NCBI GenBank assembly: GCA_937867305.1
Contig: CALMKJ010000133.1
Location: 1-34,302 of the forward strand
DNA length: 34,302 bases
From: an uncultured Ectothiorhodospiraceae bacterium
GTDB lineage: Bacteria > Pseudomonadota > Gammaproteobacteria > JAABTG01
Direction: 5' to 3'
Part shown: positions 33,307-34,302 of the stretch, in pieces
How positions within the stretch are numbered: position 1 is the first letter of the stretch
Layout of the letters: every line of letters begins with the position of its first letter
Program-made: the position numbers and the translations under genes
The notes under the pieces: model-generated
The model's input: only the letters and a program-made list of their open reading frames with translations
What the model was told of the DNA's origin: nothing
Databases searched by the model: none

Positions 33307-34302
33307 TCAGAACTCCGTCGCGCCCTCCGGTCGGTGGATGTCGTACTTGCGCATCTTCTCCACCAGGGTCGTGCGGCCCATCTTGAGGCGCTTCGCCGCC
33401 TGGGCCACCACCCCGTCGGCCTCGTCCAGGGCCTGCCGGATGAGGACGTACTCCAGCTGGTTCAGATAGTCCTTCAGGTCCAGTCCCTCGCGCGGCAGGC
33501 GCTGGCTCGACGCGACCGGGGCGAAGACCTCGAGGTCCGCGTCCCTCGGGAGGTCCTGCAGCGAGTCGTCCTTCCGGTATTTCTCGGGCAGGTCCTGCAC
33601 GTCGACGACACCGTTCGGGTACAGGATCACGAGACGCTCCACCAGGTTCGCGAGCTCCCGCACGTTGCCGGGCCAGGGGTAGGCGGTCAGGGTGCGGACC
33701 ACCTGGGGCGTGAGCCGGATCGAGCCGCGCTTCTCGTGCTCGAGACGCGAGACCAGGTCGTTGATGAGGAGCGGCAGGTCCTCCCCGCGCTCGCGCAGGG
33801 GCGGCATCTCGATCGGGAAGACGTTCAGGCGGTAGAACAGGTCCTCGCGGAAGCGCCCCGCGCCGATCGCCTCCTCCAGGTTGGCGTGGGTCGCGGCCAC
33901 GATGCGGACGTTGGCGGTGATGCTCTTGTTGCTCCCCACCCGCTCGAACACGCGCTCCTGCAACACCCGCAGGAGCTTGACCTGCATCGCGAGGGGCATG
34001 TCGCCGATCTCGTCGAGGAACAGGGTTCCGGCCTCGGCCATTTCGAACCGCCCCCGGCGCGCGCTGATGGCCCCGGTGAACGCACCCTTCTCGTGCCCGA
34101 AGAGCTCACTCTCCAGGAGCTCGGAGGGGATCGCCCCGCAGTTCAGGGGCACGAAGGGCTTGTAACGGCGCGAGGACTGGTAGTGGATGTTGCGCGCCAC
34201 CACCTCCTTGCCGGTACCGGACTCGCCCAGGATCAGGACGGTCGCGTCGGTGTCCGCCACCTGCTCGATCATCCGCCGCACCCGCCGCACCGCCGCGCTG
34301 GT
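33307..34302 (-). CDS. fleQ: Flagellar master regulator FleQ (N-terminus cut by window edge)
   Basis: The C-terminal 331 residues of an NtrC-family activator are present. The AAA+ domain has Walker [15 protein letters not shown] (in [15 protein letters not shown]) and Walker [10 protein letters not shown]. The arginine-finger region [20 protein letters not shown] follows. A linker, then a Fis-type HTH ([20 protein letters not shown]), completes the protein. FleQ activates class II flagellar promoters with sigma-54 and, in Pseudomonas, is modulated by FleN and c-di-GMP. The missing N-terminal receiver-like domain lies beyond the window. The adjacent fleSR and fleN favour FleQ over a generic NtrC protein. 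Confidence 0.93.
   Translation of the reverse strand, partial: TSAAVRRVRRMIEQVADTDATVLILGESGTGKEVVARNIHYQSSRRYKPFVPLNCGAIPSELLESELFGHEKGAFTGAISARRGRFEMAEAGTLFLDEIGDMPLAMQVKLLRVLQERVFERVGSNKSITANVRIVAATHANLEEAIGAGRFREDLFYRLNVFPIEMPPLRERGEDLPLLINDLVSRLEHEKRGSIRLTPQVVRTLTAYPWPGNVRELANLVERLVILYPNGVVDVQDLPEKYRKDDSLQDLPRDADLEVFAPVASSQRLPREGLDLKDYLNQLEYVLIRQALDEADGVVAQAAKRLKMGRTTLVEKMRKYDIHRPEGATEF

Noticed and set aside
1..34302. CRISPR arrays, insertion sequences, prophage or attachment sites
   Set aside because: No regularly spaced repeats, transposase or integrase motifs, or tRNA-end duplications were seen on either strand.

Overview
The window is about 34 kb of very GC-rich DNA, carrying one long flagellar block plus a shorter housekeeping and accessory region. 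Gene content points to a free-living, polarly flagellated gammaproteobacterium. The pointers are the metY(tRNA-fMet)-rimP-nusA order, a YhcB/ZapG-type protein, PBP1b, the FleQ/FleS/FleR sigma-54 hierarchy, FlhF/FleN, FliA and MotC/MotD. GC content and weak synteny suggest a Chromatiales/Ectothiorhodospiraceae-like lineage, but the genus cannot be fixed from sequence alone.

Left part (1-7613). On the minus strand, a strong sigma-70 promoter drives initiator tRNA-fMet. Two canonical Rho-independent terminators follow, then rimP and the start of nusA, which is cut by the window edge. On the plus strand, a predicted promoter and a leader with a striking G-quadruplex motif precede a 68-aa protein of unknown function, convergent with a zapG/yhcB homologue. 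Next is a complete AmmeMemoRadiSam set, with amrS divergent from amrB-amrA. A membrane-anchored GYF_2/pentapeptide-repeat protein follows. It is divergent from a two-gene unit encoding a second FliK-like hook-length protein and a stand-alone FlhB C-terminal-like protein that lacks the NPTH cleavage motif.

Middle part (7642-11276, minus strand). A DUF2802 membrane protein, mrcB (PBP1b) and a TPR lipoprotein lie in one direction. A near-consensus sigma-54 promoter sits just upstream of the DUF2802 gene.

Right part (11277-34302, all minus strand). In transcription order: fleQ (partial), [sigma-54] fleS-fleR-fliE-fliF-fliG-fliH-fliI-fliJ, [sigma-54] fliK, [sigma-54] fliL-fliM-fliN-fliO-fliP-fliQ-fliR-flhB-flhA-flhF-fleN-fliA-motC-motD. 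Most junctions overlap or are separated by a few bases, so these look like three long operons under FleQ/FleR and RpoN control. Together they supply the MS ring (FliF), C ring (FliG, FliM, FliN), export ATPase complex (FliH, FliI, FliJ), export gate (FliO, FliP, FliQ, FliR, FlhB, FlhA), hook-length ruler (FliK), polar placement and number control (FlhF, FleN), late sigma factor (FliA) and stator (MotC, MotD).

The most notable absence is chemotaxis. In Pseudomonas-type relatives cheY-cheZ-cheA-cheB lie between fliA and motC, and parC-parP-cheW lie between motD and the DUF2802 gene. Here both intervals are short (about 140 and 160 bp). The first contains only a 20-codon frame whose start resembles a response-regulator N-terminus. 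Other points worth a second look are the sigma-54 promoter leading into the PBP1b unit, the tandem terminators ahead of rimP-nusA, and three sharply AT-rich codon islands inside fliJ, fliQ and flhA. No CRISPR array, insertion sequence or prophage was seen.
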